From: Clostridiales bacterium | GTDB taxonomy: Bacteria; Bacillota; Clostridia; Monoglobales; WRBX01 | NCBI GenBank assembly: GCA_031261985.1 | Contig: JAISIR010000009.1 | Coordinates: 1 to 50,229 of the forward strand | DNA length: 50,229 bases | Reading direction: 5' to 3' | In this document: positions 1-9,834 of the stretch, piece after piece | How positions within the stretch are numbered: position 1 is the stretch's first letter | Layout of the letters: each line of letters starts with the position of its first letter | Position numbers and translations under genes: made by a program | Notes under the pieces: model-generated | Told to the model about the DNA's origin: nothing | Seen by the model: the letters and a program-made list of their open reading frames with translations, nothing else | Databases searched by the model: none

Positions 1-1
1 T

Positions 2-67
2 GAACAGATTAAACACGACAGCCTTGACCTGATTAAAACGATAGAGGGGGAACGCGATAATGATTAA
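2..67 (+). CDS. V-type ATPase subunit A, C-terminal tail (partial)
   Basis: An open frame enters from the window edge and ends at TAA at 65-67, encoding 21 residues that finish in IEGERDND. It overlaps the start of the B-subunit gene by 8 bases. V-type ATPase operons place the catalytic A subunit directly before B, and the acidic helical tail suits the A subunit C-terminus. The identification rests on context and is an inference, because the conserved nucleotide-binding part lies outside the window. Confidence 0.5.
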   Translation, partial: EQIKHDSLDLIKTIEGERDND

Positions 68-1427
68 GGAATACAACACAATCAACGAGGTTGCAGGCCC
101 ATTAATGGTAGTAGAAGGCATAAGCGACGTTGCGTTTGGCGAGCTCGGGCAGATTTCGCTATCTAATGGCGAAAAACGCATGTGCCGCGTGTTAGAGATT
201 GATAAAAACAAAGCAATCGTCCAACTTTTCGAGAGTTCTGCAGGGCTTAACCTAGAAAGTTCCACCGTTCGTTTTTTAGGTAAAGGTATAGAGCTTGCCC
301 TAAGCCCCGATATTTTGGGTCGTGTATTCGACGGGCTTGGACGCCCCAAAGATGATAAGCCCGATATTGTCCCCGAAAAATACATGGACGTTAATGGCAT
401 GCCAATAAACCCTGCCGCGCGCGACTATCCCGCGGAATTTATTCAAACAGGAATTAGTGCTATTGACGGGCTGAATACCCTGGTTCGCGGGCAAAAGCTA
501 CCTATTTTTAGCGGAAGCGGTTTGCCACATAGTAACCTAGCCGCGCAAATTGCACGTCAAGCCAAGGTTTTAGGCACCGACGAAAAATTCGCGGTTGTGT
601 TTGCCGCTGTTGGTATAACTTTTGAGGAATCAGAATTCTTTACCGAAAGTTTTAAGGAAACTGGCGCATTAGAGCGTTCTGTAATGTTTATTAACTTGGC
701 GAACGACCCTGCTATCGAGCGCATTTCTACCCCAAAGCTTGCCCTTACCGCCGCCGAATACTTGGCTTTCGAGCAAAACATGCACGTCCTTGTTATAATT
801 ACCGATATAACCAACTATGCCGAAGCTCTTCGTGAAGTATCCGCTGCACGCAAGGAAGTTCCTGGGCGCAGAGGCTACCCGGGATACCTATACACCGACC
901 TTGCAACTATGTACGAACGCGCGGGTAAGAAAAAAGGTATCAACGGAAGCATCACGCTTATCCCTATTTTAACCATGCCCGAGGACGACAAAACCCACCC
1001 TATCCCCGACCTTACAGGCTACATTACCGAGGGGCAAATTATTTTAAGCCGCGAGCTATATCGCAAAAACATTACCCCGCCAATCGATGTTCTTCCCTCA
1101 CTTTCTCGTCTTAAAGACAAAGGAATCGGCGCAGGCAAAACTCGCGAGGACCATGCCGACACAATGAACCAACTTTTTGCCGCCTATGCACGTGGTAAAG
1201 AGTGTAAGGAACTTATGGTTATCCTTGGCGAAAGCGCGCTTACCGAGGTGGATAAAAAGTATGCAAAATTTGCCGACGGTTTCGAGAAGGAATATGTTTC
1301 TCAAGGTTATAACACCAACAGAAGCATAGAAGAAACGTTAGATATCGGTTGGAAATTGCTAAAGATTTTACCTATCGAAGAGCTAAAGCGTATTAAAGAA
1401 GAATATATCAAAAAGTACATGAACTAG
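60..1427 (+). CDS. atpB: V-type ATPase subunit B
   Basis: Non-catalytic nucleotide-binding B subunit of the membrane-associated V/A-type ATPase, which couples ATP hydrolysis or synthesis to H+ or Na+ translocation in the V1 head. The 455 residues cover the family length. The N-terminus ([13 protein letters not shown]) and the central [23 protein letters not shown] and [20 protein letters not shown] stretches are typical of B subunits. The P-loop is degenerate (SGSGLPH), as expected for the non-catalytic subunit. It is followed 25 bases later by subunit D, matching the usual A-B-D order. Confidence 0.97.
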   Translation: MIKEYNTINEVAGPLMVVEGISDVAFGELGQISLSNGEKRMCRVLEIDKNKAIVQLFESSAGLNLESSTVRFLGKGIELALSPDILGRVFDGLGRPKDDKPDIVPEKYMDVNGMPINPAARDYPAEFIQTGISAIDGLNTLVRGQKLPIFSGSGLPHSNLAAQIARQAKVLGTDEKFAVVFAAVGITFEESEFFTESFKETGALERSVMFINLANDPAIERISTPKLALTAAEYLAFEQNMHVLVIITDITNYAEALREVSAARKEVPGRRGYPGYLYTDLATMYERAGKKKGINGSITLIPILTMPEDDKTHPIPDLTGYITEGQIILSRELYRKNITPPIDVLPSLSRLKDKGIGAGKTREDHADTMNQLFAAYARGKECKELMVILGESALTEVDKKYAKFADGFEKEYVSQGYNTNRSIEETLDIGWKLLKILPIEELKRIKEEYIKKYMN

Positions 1428-1452
1428 AAGTTATATAAAAGGTGGTGTAACA

Positions 1453-2085
1453 ATGGCGCGATTAAACGTTAACCCTACTCGCATGGAGCTTACCAAGCTT
1501 AAAAAACAATTTAATATTGCGCGGCGTGGGCATAAATTGCTTAAAGATAAGCGCGACGAGCTTATGAAGAACTTTTTGCAAGTGGTCAAAGATGCCAAAA
1601 CTCTTAGGCAAAACCTGACTCAAACTTGGCTCGACATTCAATCTGCCTTTAACCTAGCAAACAAAGCCATGCACCCGTTTGCAGTTTTCGAGGCGTTAAT
1701 GCTCCCTAATACTTCCGCTACGCTAGACATCTCCTACAAAAACATAATGTCGGTGAACGTGCCTCGCTTCTCTCCTACTTTAAACCATAACACCGATTCT
1801 AAGCCATATGGCGACCGCGGAACTACCAAAGAACTTGACGAAGCAGTCGAAAAAGTTGTCGCCGCCTACCCTAAAATGCTCAAACTTGCCGAGCTCGAAA
1901 AAAGTGCGCAGTTAATGTCCGACGAAATCGAAAAACTCCGCCGTCGAGTTAATGCGCTAGAATATATCATGATTCCTCAACTTGAGGAAACTATAAAATA
2001 CATCGTTATGAAGCTCGACGAAAACGAGCGTAGCAATTTAACCCGCCTTATGAAGGTTAAAGAAATGATTTATGAAAATAAATAA
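1453..2085 (+). CDS. atpD: V-type ATPase subunit D
   Basis: Central-stalk subunit D of the V/A-type ATPase, a long helical hairpin rotating inside the A3B3 head. The 210 residues start with the family signature LNVNPTRMELTKLKKQ and RRGHKLLKDKRDEL. The C-terminal part (LRRRVNALEYIMIPQLEETI) is the other half of the coiled coil. A GGTGG-type ribosome binding site precedes ATG. It is the last gene of the ATPase operon here and ends about 40 bases before a hairpin. Confidence 0.95.
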   Translation: MARLNVNPTRMELTKLKKQFNIARRGHKLLKDKRDELMKNFLQVVKDAKTLRQNLTQTWLDIQSAFNLANKAMHPFAVFEALMLPNTSATLDISYKNIMSVNVPRFSPTLNHNTDSKPYGDRGTTKELDEAVEKVVAAYPKMLKLAELEKSAQLMSDEIEKLRRRVNALEYIMIPQLEETIKYIVMKLDENERSNLTRLMKVKEMIYENK

Positions 2086-2125
2086 AACTACTAAAAAATA
2101 TTGCTAATTGCTAAAAATTGTATAC

Positions 2126-2160
2126 AAAAAACGCACCATGTAATTAAGGTGCGTTTAAAA
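2126..2160 (-). terminator. Intrinsic terminator between convergent operons
   Basis: A 9-bp perfect stem (AAACGCACC at 2129-2137 pairing with GGTGCGTTT at 2148-2156) with a 10-base loop. On the minus strand it is followed by a T-run, so it should terminate the fumarase operon arriving from the right. On the plus strand the T-run is only three bases, so it may also serve the ATPase operon weakly. Confidence 0.8.
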
Positions 2161-2166
2161 CAAGAG

Positions 2167-2871
2167 CTATTTTCTTTCAATTTTCATAGTCTGCAAGCGA
2201 ATTATCCGCCTGTTTGCCAAATTAATCATTTGCCGCAATATATCTTCATCCGTAATACTTTCAATCATTTTTACAATATCTTGTGGAATCTCTTTATTCA
2301 AGAGGTCAGACGCTTTTCTATTTTTCACATTTTCTGCATTTTGGAACCTTATCCTCAATAAATCAGAAGGCTCAATCTCTAGCTTTCGCAAAATATCCGC
2401 TTGAGTTTTAGGTCCAATCCCTGGCAACGTACCTAAAAATTCAGGGTCTTCATTAAGTTTATTTCTTAAGTCATTAAAAGTTTCTAAACCTTGCCTCAGC
2501 AGAACAAAATAAGCTCGCGTGCCAAGTGAAGTCAAACTCGCCGAATCACCAATTAAAGAGTTTATCCTAGTAGATTCCCTCATTTTATTCACAACTTGCG
2601 CCTTCTTGGTATTAACAGTCACCACGTTAATCCCTAATTTATCCGCAACTTGCATCGGTTTTTTTACCACACCATCATTTAGACCAAAAGATTCAAAAAT
2701 TATTCTCTTTTTCTCTTCCTGTAAAGAATTTAACTGTTTATCAACAATTTCGATTATATCCAAAGGGAATTCATCAAGAACAAGCTCTTTATTTTCAAAA
2801 ATAAACGCCAAAAATTCCCTATAATTCTCTTCAAATGGATGACGGAAATTATTTTCGTGCTTCTCTTCCAT
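2167..2871 (-). CDS. Sigma region 4-like HTH plus alpha-CTD-like protein
   Basis: A 234-residue protein that looks like two RNA polymerase-derived modules in one chain. Residues about 48-100 (QEEKKRIIFESFGLNDG, then MQVADKLGINVVTVNTKK) have the layout of sigma-70 region 4, including the long loop before the helix-turn-helix. Residues about 111-167 (LTSLGTRAYFVLLRQGLETFNDL, then LGTLPGIGPKTQADILRKL) resemble the helix-hairpin-helix of the RNA polymerase alpha C-terminal domain. The remaining 65 residues are helical and charged. The start ATG has a GAGGTG site 9 bases upstream. It is the last gene of the malic enzyme-fumarase operon. A role as a transcription regulator or polymerase-binding factor is inference; sigma region 2 is absent, so it is not a complete sigma factor. 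Confidence 0.6.
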   Translation of the reverse strand: MEEKHENNFRHPFEENYREFLAFIFENKELVLDEFPLDIIEIVDKQLNSLQEEKKRIIFESFGLNDGVVKKPMQVADKLGINVVTVNTKKAQVVNKMRESTRINSLIGDSASLTSLGTRAYFVLLRQGLETFNDLRNKLNEDPEFLGTLPGIGPKTQADILRKLEIEPSDLLRIRFQNAENVKNRKASDLLNKEIPQDIVKMIESITDEDILRQMINLANRRIIRLQTMKIERK

Positions 2872-2906
2872 TTTTTACACCTCGATAAATGGTATAACGA
2901 ATTAAT

Positions 2907-4424
2907 TTAACCAATTAATTTTTGAATCTGTGATTGCACCTGTTTTTGTGATGATAAATCCTGCGCCTTTTGCTCAAAAATATTCTTGCCAAAGCTATCG
3001 ACTGCAACAGTGCATACCCAATCCTTAACTTCAAGTTTGCGAATCGCCTCTGCACCTAAATCCTCAAACGCAACAGGTTCATTGCTTACAACACTCGCCG
3101 CAGCACTCGCAGCTGCCCCGCCTATCGCTGCAAAATATACACATCCATGCTCTTTCATTAAATCCATCGTCTCTTGCCCACGCGGCCCCTTGCCAATCGT
3201 CCCCTTTACCCCATGCTCGAACAAAATTTTAGAGTAAGGGTCCATCCTCGCCGAAGTAGTCGGTCCACACGAACCAATTACATTCCCTGGACGTGTCGGT
3301 GTCGGTCCAACATAGTATATGGTAGCATTTTTTAAATCAAACGGAAGCTCTTCGCCACGCTCAATCATATCAACCAAGCGTTTGTGCGCAGCATCTCGCG
3401 CGGTGTAAATTGTACCACTTAAGCTTACCATATCACCCATTTTAAGGTTAGCAATTTGCGCATCATCTAGCGGAAGCGTAACCTTTTTAGGCTCACTTGT
3501 CGCCTCGTCAGCACTAATTTCAGGAACCTCAGCTGGTTTCTCAAAAAATACTTGACTTTTCTCTCTTTGCCCTTTAATCGTCGCCACTTGATGTCGCACA
3601 CAATTACAACCGATATCAACCGACACTAGCCTATGAACAAGGTGCGCATGCCCTTGATTAACATGAACATCATACGCAGTCGTCTTGCCGCCAAACCCTT
3701 GTGGACCGATATTAAGCGCATTCAAAGCATCTAAAATCTCTAGCTCAAATGCCGCTACACGTGGGTCTTTATCGCGCTCACCAATTCGCCTTAAACTAGC
3801 TTTTTGCGCCCTAATCATCGATTGCGCCCCGTCAGAATCTATCCCCACACTAACCACAACAGGAGGGCAAGGCTTGCCTCCAGCAGTCCTAACGGTATCC
3901 ACTACAAACTGTTTCACACCATCTTTACCCTGCGCAGGCGTTATCCCTTTAAACCCAGTTAAAAGCCCACAGCCTCCACCTTTTTGTATAACACTAATCC
4001 GCATTTCATCACTCGGCATATCATCGGAATACCCAACAACAATATTAGCCGGAGTATTATCCCTAGTGTTCGTCTGGCTATATAAAGGGTCCATTTGTAT
4101 ACTTTTGCGTAAAAACCCTTCTACATACGCCTTTCTGACGCCTTCTTGGATAGCAGCCGCCGACTCGCCATTGTACGCTACATCGTTGCCCAACTCAACA
4201 AAAATCGTGGCAACTCCGGTGTCTTGGCAGGTAGGATACTCTCCCTTAGCACTTATCGTCGCGTTCCCCATTAGCTCGTTCATTATGCTTTTTGCACGTG
4301 GCTCCGTTTCGCGCAACTTAGCTGCTGTCATTGCGTTCCATACATCGTCCGATAATGTGTATGCGCCTCGCAAGCATAATTCCCTTACCGTTGAAGTTAT
4401 AATTCGTTTGTCTACCTTGTACAT
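2907..4424 (-). CDS. Fumarate hydratase, class I (fused alpha and beta)
   Basis: Iron-sulfur dehydratase interconverting fumarate and malate. The 505 residues contain the alpha part (cluster-associated cysteines in PTCQDTG, GGGCGLLTG and IGCNCVRH) followed by the beta part (GPTPTRPGNVIGSCGPTTS, AAIGGAAAS). Two-domain class I enzymes are typical of anaerobes and oxygen sensitive. It lies 25 bases downstream of malic enzyme on the same strand, so the pair can convert fumarate through malate to pyruvate. A clear GGGGGAG site precedes ATG. The family also contains tartrate dehydratase; the malic enzyme neighbour favours fumarase. Confidence 0.9.
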   Translation of the reverse strand: MYKVDKRIITSTVRELCLRGAYTLSDDVWNAMTAAKLRETEPRAKSIMNELMGNATISAKGEYPTCQDTGVATIFVELGNDVAYNGESAAAIQEGVRKAYVEGFLRKSIQMDPLYSQTNTRDNTPANIVVGYSDDMPSDEMRISVIQKGGGCGLLTGFKGITPAQGKDGVKQFVVDTVRTAGGKPCPPVVVSVGIDSDGAQSMIRAQKASLRRIGERDKDPRVAAFELEILDALNALNIGPQGFGGKTTAYDVHVNQGHAHLVHRLVSVDIGCNCVRHQVATIKGQREKSQVFFEKPAEVPEISADEATSEPKKVTLPLDDAQIANLKMGDMVSLSGTIYTARDAAHKRLVDMIERGEELPFDLKNATIYYVGPTPTRPGNVIGSCGPTTSARMDPYSKILFEHGVKGTIGKGPRGQETMDLMKEHGCVYFAAIGGAAASAAASVVSNEPVAFEDLGAEAIRKLEVKDWVCTVAVDSFGKNIFEQKAQDLSSQKQVQSQIQKLIG

Positions 4425-4449
4425 TCTATTTCTCCCCCATTATTTGTAA

Positions 4450-5808
4450 CTATTTGAATAAATGCAAATTCGGCGTTCCGTTTGCACCATTATTATAGTC
4501 TTTAAGTCCTTTAGACTTCAGCCCAATGCTAGGTTTTTTACTCGCACATTCTGCCACAGCATCAGCTATCGCGTTAACATAGATTCTATCATCAAACGGC
4601 TTAGGTAAAATATTCGTGGTCGAAAGCTCGCTGCTCGGCACGCATCCCGCCAACGCATTTACCGACACAAGCTTCATTTCATCGGTAATCTCTGGCGCAC
4701 GCGCAAGCAACGCACCTTTAAATATACCAGGGAAAGCCAACACATTATTAACTTGGTTCGGGTAGTCCGACCGTCCCGTTGCAATGATAAACGCGCCCGC
4801 CTCAACTGCCAATTCGGGTAAAATCTCGGGCGTCGGGTTCGCCATGGCAAAAATTATCGATTTATCCGCCATCGTACGAATCATCTCTGGCTTTAAAACT
4901 CCTGGAGCAGACACACCAACAAACGCATCAGCACCAATTAAAGCATCGCCCAAACCGCCAAATCTGTTAGTTTTGTTGGTCATCTCAGCCAATAATTGAT
5001 GCTCACCTGTGCCATCATCTTTTACATGCACCATTGTCTTGGCATCATTTTTATTTATAATCCCGTTTCTATCGACTAAAATAATATTGCCCACGCCAGC
5101 ATTTATAAGCATCCGCGCCGTTGCACAACCCGCCGCGCCCGCGCCATTTATAACAATGCTCATGTCCGATAGCTTCTTGCCCGCAACCTTGGCAGCATTG
5201 GTCATTCCAGCCGTTACAACTATAGCTGTCCCGTGCTGGTCGTCGTGGAAAATCGGCACTCCAAGATGCAAATCTTTCAAACGACGCTCAACCTCAAAAC
5301 ACCTAGGAGCTTTGATATCTTCTAGGTTAATTCCACCATATCCAGGAGCAATCGTCCTAACGGTGTTTACTAAATTTTGAATTTTTTCTTCTTCGGTATT
5401 ACACCACGAATGGTCGGCACACATAGGAAAAGCCTGCACTCCGCCAAAAGCTATGAACAAGGCAGCCTTACCTTCCATAACGTGCATGCCCGCCATTGGC
5501 GCACCATATTTGCCTTGTAAATCGCCCAAGCCTAAAACAGAAGAATCGTCAGAAAACACTATAACCGTGTTTTTTGCCGCCGTCGTATCACAGGCAGATT
5601 CAGGATTATTAACCGCATCGATACACGGTTGCGCAACGCCTGGAGTGTACGCTAAAGATAAATCACGCGCATTTTCTATCGGGAACTTATTAACAATTTC
5701 AATCTTACCTTTATGCTTTAAATGAAAATCTCGCGAATCACTATAAATACTACCAGGTAAATCGTCCATCTTTTTGTTGCTAGACCCATTGTTACTAAAA
5801 GTTTGCAT
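4450..5808 (-). CDS. NAD(P)-dependent malic enzyme
   Basis: Oxidative decarboxylation of malate to pyruvate and CO2. The 452-residue short bacterial form shows the malic domain (LAYTPGVAQPC, GLGDLQGKYGAPMAG, metal site VPIFHDDQHGTAIV) and then the Rossmann domain (VINGAGAAGCATARML, MANPTPEILP, GRSDYPNQVNNVLAFPGIFKGAL). It is preceded by AGGGGGAG and lies between a four-helix-bundle gene (29 bases upstream) and fumarase. Length and motifs are complete. Cofactor preference cannot be read from the sequence with confidence. Confidence 0.95.
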   Translation of the reverse strand: MQTFSNNGSSNKKMDDLPGSIYSDSRDFHLKHKGKIEIVNKFPIENARDLSLAYTPGVAQPCIDAVNNPESACDTTAAKNTVIVFSDDSSVLGLGDLQGKYGAPMAGMHVMEGKAALFIAFGGVQAFPMCADHSWCNTEEEKIQNLVNTVRTIAPGYGGINLEDIKAPRCFEVERRLKDLHLGVPIFHDDQHGTAIVVTAGMTNAAKVAGKKLSDMSIVINGAGAAGCATARMLINAGVGNIILVDRNGIINKNDAKTMVHVKDDGTGEHQLLAEMTNKTNRFGGLGDALIGADAFVGVSAPGVLKPEMIRTMADKSIIFAMANPTPEILPELAVEAGAFIIATGRSDYPNQVNNVLAFPGIFKGALLARAPEITDEMKLVSVNALAGCVPSSELSTTNILPKPFDDRIYVNAIADAVAECASKKPSIGLKSKGLKDYNNGANGTPNLHLFK

Positions 5809-5837
5809 AAAAAATCTCCCCCTATTATTTTCTTATA

Positions 5838-6191
5838 TTAGATGTTGGATTTTGCGGTGTTTAAACTTGAAATTAGCATAGCTTTGATTTCTTCAGATAA
5901 ACTAAGTAACGGCTTGGCATTAATTTCATCAATTAAATTTGCATTACACAACAATTTTAGCCAATATATGCTCTCATGAATTTCTTTGAGTGATATATGA
6001 AGTTTAGAAATAAAATCAGCTTTGCTATTTCCATAAATTGCTTCATTAATATTTGCACCAACAGATGTGCCACTTCGCAAAAGCTGTTTAGAAAGCGTAT
6101 TATCTTTATGCGTTTTTGAATAACTTTCATATAAAACTACAATTTTTGTAGCAAATTCTAACGATTTATCTTGAAGTATACTTTTCTTCAT
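5838..6191 (-). CDS. Four-helix-bundle protein (23S rRNA intervening-sequence type)
   Basis: About 117 residues with the family signature LSKQLLRSGTSVGANINEA followed by SKADFISKLHISLKEIHES. Proteins of this family were first found encoded in intervening sequences of 23S rRNA genes but also occur alone, as here. Their biochemical role is not settled. I chose the internal ATG at 6191 because GAGGTGCACA immediately precedes it. It heads the malic enzyme-fumarase group (29-base gap) and lies directly after the palindromic repeat behind tRNA-His. Confidence 0.85.
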   Translation of the reverse strand: MKKSILQDKSLEFATKIVVLYESYSKTHKDNTLSKQLLRSGTSVGANINEAIYGNSKADFISKLHISLKEIHESIYWLKLLCNANLIDEINAKPLLSLSEEIKAMLISSLNTAKSNI

Positions 6192-6263
6192 TGTGCACCT
6201 CAACTTTTGATGTTTTTATAAAAAATTAAAGAAAAACAATAAAGTAAAAGTTTAGATAAAAGC

Positions 6264-6389
6264 GAAAAGTGAAAAATGAAAAGTTAAAAGTACAAAACTT
6301 TGCCTCTTAATTGTTTTGCGATATCAAAACTTCCTTAACTTTTATCTCTTAACTCTTCTCTTTTCACTCTTTGCCGCTAGGCAAAGTTT
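6264..6389. repeat. tRNA-linked palindromic repeat, copy 1
   Basis: About 126 bases between the four-helix-bundle gene and the CCA end of tRNA-His. It is an imperfect long palindrome: CAAAACTTTGCC at 6293-6304 is the exact inverse of GGCAAAGTTTTG at 6380-6391, an inner hairpin sits around GTTTTGCGATATCAAAAC, and purine-rich GAAAAGTGAAAAATG on the left faces pyrimidine-rich tracts on the right. A close relative lies at 48782-48911, again abutting the 3' end of a tRNA gene. Confidence 0.75.
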
Positions 6390-6467
<78 letters not shown>

Positions 6468-6526
6468 ATATTGACTTGACACTCAAAAAATTAGCGATAC
6501 TTTCCAACATGTCAACAACTCCAATA

Positions 6527-6555
6527 AGTATATCACATTTTTTTGAATATGTCAA
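6527..6555 (-). promoter_or_regulatory. Sigma-A promoter of tRNA-His
   Basis: Minus-strand TTGACA (6550-6555), 17-base spacer, TATACT (6527-6532). It reads towards tRNA-His with about 55 bases of leader. Confidence 0.75.
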
Positions 6556-6632
6556 GACAAAAATCGATTTTTCCACTATTTTTTAACAAAAAGCCGCTAA
6601 TTAATCACGGATTAATCTTCAACAACCAACTT

Positions 6633-7289
6633 CTAATACTCTCCGCGCTCATTTTTATCCTTTAAATTACCACTTTTTGCATGCCGCTCAATCAGTTTTT
6701 GCTTGATATCGCCTACGCTCACCCCTTCGACAAACATAAGCACTAGCATGTGATAAACTAAATCCGCAACTTCGCCAATAAACTCACCACGGTCGCCATT
6801 TTTCGCCGCAATAATCGCCTCAGTAGCCTCTTCGCCTACCTTTTTGCAAATTTTATCGACGCCCTCGTTAAGCAGATAATTAGTGTATGATTTCTCGACA
6901 GGGTTTGCATGCCTCTCATAAATTTGACTGTACACTTGGTCAAAAATATCCACATCATAATCGCCAAAACACGTGTAATCCCCTGTGTGACACGCCCCTT
7001 TACCGTTTTGCTCGACCAAAATTAGCAAGGTATCATTATCACAATCAAATTTCATATCAACAATCCGCTGAGTATTTCCAGAAGTCTCACCCTTATGCCA
7101 CAACTCATTCCTCGACCTCGACCAAAAACACGTCTCGCCATTTTGCACCATGTAATCGTAACTTTGCCGATTCACATACGCAAGCATTAATACTTGCCCC
7201 CCAATATAGTCTTGCACAATCGCTGGAATCATAGGGTTTTGCTCAAAAATCTCATCAATCGTTGCACCATTTTTTATACTCGCCTGCAT
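6633..7289 (-). CDS. hisIE: Bifunctional phosphoribosyl-AMP cyclohydrolase / phosphoribosyl-ATP pyrophosphatase
   Basis: Steps 2 and 3 of histidine synthesis in one chain. Residues about 20-115 are the HisI cyclohydrolase ([32 protein letters not shown], metal-site motif [10 protein letters not shown] and the cysteines around CHTG). Residues about 125-210 are the HisE pyrophosphatase ([32 protein letters not shown]). The 218-residue length is normal for the fusion. Its start overlaps the hisF end by 16 bases and it is the last gene of the operon. Confidence 0.96.
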   Translation of the reverse strand: MQASIKNGATIDEIFEQNPMIPAIVQDYIGGQVLMLAYVNRQSYDYMVQNGETCFWSRSRNELWHKGETSGNTQRIVDMKFDCDNDTLLILVEQNGKGACHTGDYTCFGDYDVDIFDQVYSQIYERHANPVEKSYTNYLLNEGVDKICKKVGEEATEAIIAAKNGDRGEFIGEVADLVYHMLVLMFVEGVSVGDIKQKLIERHAKSGNLKDKNERGEY

Positions 7290-8020
7290 GATATTCCCGC
7301 CTCTTTCATTTTAATTTTCACATCATCAACCGTCGCCATTCCGTAATGGAACAGGCTAGCAACCAAGGCTGCGTCGCAATTTGTCTGCTTAAACACATCA
7401 ATTATATCACCAATTTTGCCGCACCCACCGCTTGCAATAACAGGTATATTCACACTTTCGGCGACTTTTTTGGTCATCTCAATATCATATCCGTTTTGCG
7501 TTCCATCGCCTACCATAGACGTCAATAATATCTCGCCCGCACCAAGCTTTTCACACGTCGTTACCCACTCGATTAAATCCAAGCCAGTCTTCTCTCTCCC
7601 GCCTTTTATGTAAACATCATCGCCCCTAGCATCAACAGCAACTACAACGCATTGCTTACCAAACTCAGCAGACGCCTCGGCAATAAGGTTAGGGTTCGCC
7701 ACAGCCGACGAGTTTATCGAAACTTTATCCGCCCCGCACGCCAGCGCACGCCTAAAATCATCGATAGTTCTTATGCCACCACCAACAGTCAAAGGAATCG
7801 ATAAGTTCGCCGCCGCTCGCTCGATTAAATCATAAATAGTCCGACGCTTTTCATGACTTGCAGTTATATCCAAAAACACAACCTCATCAGCGCACTGTTT
7901 TTCATACTCCATGGCAATCGCCACAGGGTCACCAACATCAACCAAATCCACAAAATTTACACCTTTAACTACCTTGCCATCCATTATATCAAGGCAAGGG
8001 ATTATACGCTTTTTAAGCAT
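7274..8020 (-). CDS. hisF: Imidazole glycerol phosphate synthase, cyclase subunit
   Basis: TIM-barrel cyclase that combines PRFAR with ammonia delivered by HisH, giving IGP and AICAR. The N-terminus [20 protein letters not shown] contains the catalytic Asp. [34 protein letters not shown] and PVIASGGCG are family motifs, including the second catalytic Asp. The 248 residues are full length. It overlaps hisA by 19 bases and hisIE by 16, so translation is probably coupled. Confidence 0.97.
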   Translation of the reverse strand: MLKKRIIPCLDIMDGKVVKGVNFVDLVDVGDPVAIAMEYEKQCADEVVFLDITASHEKRRTIYDLIERAAANLSIPLTVGGGIRTIDDFRRALACGADKVSINSSAVANPNLIAEASAEFGKQCVVVAVDARGDDVYIKGGREKTGLDLIEWVTTCEKLGAGEILLTSMVGDGTQNGYDIEMTKKVAESVNIPVIASGGCGKIGDIIDVFKQTNCDAALVASLFHYGMATVDDVKIKMKEAGISCRRV

Positions 8021-8685
8021 CGCTCTAAATCCACCTTCCCCTCGTAATACGCCTTTCCAACAATTACGCCATAAACGCCCATGTCGCGCGCCTTAAAGAT
8101 ATCGTCATCACAAGCGACGCCGCCCGATACAACTACGTTTTTCCCTTTGATATCCTTATACATTCCCCAGTTAGGCTCGGTCAGCGTTCCATCACGCGTT
8201 ATATCGGTGCAAATAATATACTTAGCACTTAAACTATCAATAAACTCAAGATAATCCAGGTGTGTAGCCTCTAGCCAACCATTAACCGCGACCTTTCCAT
8301 CGCGCACATCAACGCCCACCATTATCCTATCCTCGCCATATTTAGCAATTGCATCATCAACAATGCTAAGGTTTTCCGTAGCTATCGTCCCCAAAATCAC
8401 TCTGTCAGCAATTTGCAGATACCTATCTATCGTCGCCATATCACGAATCCCGCCTCCGATTTCTATAGGCAAAATCTTGGCAACTTGCTCTATCGTTCCA
8501 AAATTTTTGGTCGCCCCCGCTTTCGCACCATCTAAATCGACAACATGGATATATTTTGCCCCCATACTCTTGAATTTCATAGCAATCTCCACGGGTTCGC
8601 CATATATAGTCGGCTGTTTATAGTCGCCCTTGTAAAGCCTAACCGCTTTACCGCCTAAAATATCTATCGCCGGGATAATTATCAT
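8002..8685 (-). CDS. hisA: ProFAR isomerase
   Basis: Amadori isomerase of the pathway, with the same (beta/alpha)8 fold as His[23 protein letters not shown] opens the protein, followed by [35 protein letters not shown] and [14 protein letters not shown]. The start is placed at 8685 because the reading frame further upstream encodes unrelated sequence and this ATG overlaps the hisH stop as ATGA. The resulting 227 residues are slightly short but complete. Confidence 0.95.
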   Translation of the reverse strand: MIIIPAIDILGGKAVRLYKGDYKQPTIYGEPVEIAMKFKSMGAKYIHVVDLDGAKAGATKNFGTIEQVAKILPIEIGGGIRDMATIDRYLQIADRVILGTIATENLSIVDDAIAKYGEDRIMVGVDVRDGKVAVNGWLEATHLDYLEFIDSLSAKYIICTDITRDGTLTEPNWGMYKDIKGKNVVVSGGVACDDDIFKARDMGVYGVIVGKAYYEGKVDLERCLKSV

Positions 8686-9239
8686 ACTAATGCCACCCAC
8701 TCTTTTAAAATTTCCTCGCCTATTTTGCCGCTTTTCTCTGGATGAAACTGACAACCCAATACATTCCCACGCCCGACAATTGCAGGAATCTTTACATCTC
8801 CATACAGGCAATAATCTAGAGTATGCTCGTTATAATCCGCCATGTAACTATGCACAAAATATACGTCGCCATCACGCTTTTCCAAGGTATTCCACCCCAT
8901 GTGCGGAAGCTTTTGCTCAGTCGGAATCAACTTTACATCGCCCTTTATTAAGCCCAAGCCTTCAAACTCGCCACCTTCAAAGCCGCGCTCGAACAAAATT
9001 TGCATACCTAAACAAATACCAAGCATCGGCTTTTTATACTCACGCAAAACACTTATCAGCCCAAGCTTTTCTAGGTTCTTCATCGCCACGCCAAAGCTGC
9101 CAACCCCAGGCAAAATCACGCCGTCTGCTGCCACAATCTCATCTGCAGAATTTGTCAAAACCGCTGTTACGCCCAAGCGTTTACACGCATTAAGAACAGA
9201 TTTTACGTTCCCAACATTATAATCAATTATCGCAATCAT
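8682..9239 (-). CDS. hisH: Imidazole glycerol phosphate synthase, glutaminase subunit
   Basis: Class I glutamine amidotransferase partner of HisF. MIAIIDYNVGNVKSV opens the domain, GVGSFGVAMKNL forms the oxyanion region, PMLGICLGMQILFE carries the nucleophilic Cys, and GCQFHPEKSG supplies the His-Glu pair. The start at 9239 is preferred over one at 9269 because it has AAGGCGGTG upstream and matches the family N-terminus. It ends in an ATGA overlap with hisA. Confidence 0.95.
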   Translation of the reverse strand: MIAIIDYNVGNVKSVLNACKRLGVTAVLTNSADEIVAADGVILPGVGSFGVAMKNLEKLGLISVLREYKKPMLGICLGMQILFERGFEGGEFEGLGLIKGDVKLIPTEQKLPHMGWNTLEKRDGDVYFVHSYMADYNEHTLDYCLYGDVKIPAIVGRGNVLGCQFHPEKSGKIGEEILKEWVALV

Positions 9240-9270
9240 TTTTTTGCACACCGCCTTAATTCGCATCAAA

Positions 9271-9834
9271 TTAAATCAAACCTTTAGTAGACGTAATGCC
9301 CTCCGAAGGTGTAATCGCCTGCTTTAACGCCAATCCAAACCCTTTAAATATAGCTTCCATCTCGTGATGCGTGTTCTTCCCATAAAGCAGATTAATATGT
9401 ATAGTAATCTTCGCGTTCATGGCAAGTGCCCTAAAAAATTCCTCGGCAAGCTCAACTTCAAAATCGCCACATTTTTCGGTATTGAATTCTGCATTAAACA
9501 CAATAAACGCCCGCCCCGACACATCTAAATCAACCGTGACTTCCGACAAACTCTCGTCCATCGGCACTCTCGCCGAGCCATATCGCATAATGCCCGATTT
9601 ATCACCCAGCATCTCGTCTAAGTATTTACCAAGCAAAATGCCAACGTCCTCAACCGTGTGATGCCCATCAACATGCAAATCGCCCTTTGCTTTAATACTA
9701 ATCTTAAGCCCCGCCCTAAACAAAAGCAGCTGCAACATATGGTCAAAAAAGCCTATCCCCGTCTCAACTTCCTCGCCCGCGGTTTTAGTCCCCTTTTTAA
9801 TTTCTATTTCGGTCTCGTTAGTTTTTCGATACAT
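9271..9834 (-). CDS. hisB: Imidazoleglycerol-phosphate dehydratase
   Basis: Manganese-dependent dehydration of IGP to imidazole acetol phosphate. The 187 residues are the monofunctional dehydratase without a phosphatase domain. TGIGFFDHMLQLL, GDLHVDGHHTVEDVGILLG and the second metal motif GKNTHHEMEAIFKGFG are intact. It overlaps the hisC end by 31 bases. Confidence 0.96.
   Translation of the reverse strand: MYRKTNETEIEIKKGTKTAGEEVETGIGFFDHMLQLLLFRAGLKISIKAKGDLHVDGHHTVEDVGILLGKYLDEMLGDKSGIMRYGSARVPMDESLSEVTVDLDVSGRAFIVFNAEFNTEKCGDFEVELAEEFFRALAMNAKITIHINLLYGKNTHHEMEAIFKGFGLALKQAITPSEGITSTKGLI

Noticed and set aside
5838-6191. Four-helix-bundle gene as a marker of a 23S rRNA intervening sequence
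   Set aside because: No rRNA sequence flanks it; it is a free-standing gene.
8686-8811. Longer hisA with 42 extra N-terminal residues
   Set aside because: The extra residues lie inside hisH in another frame and have no HisA resemblance; the ATGA overlap start fits the operon.
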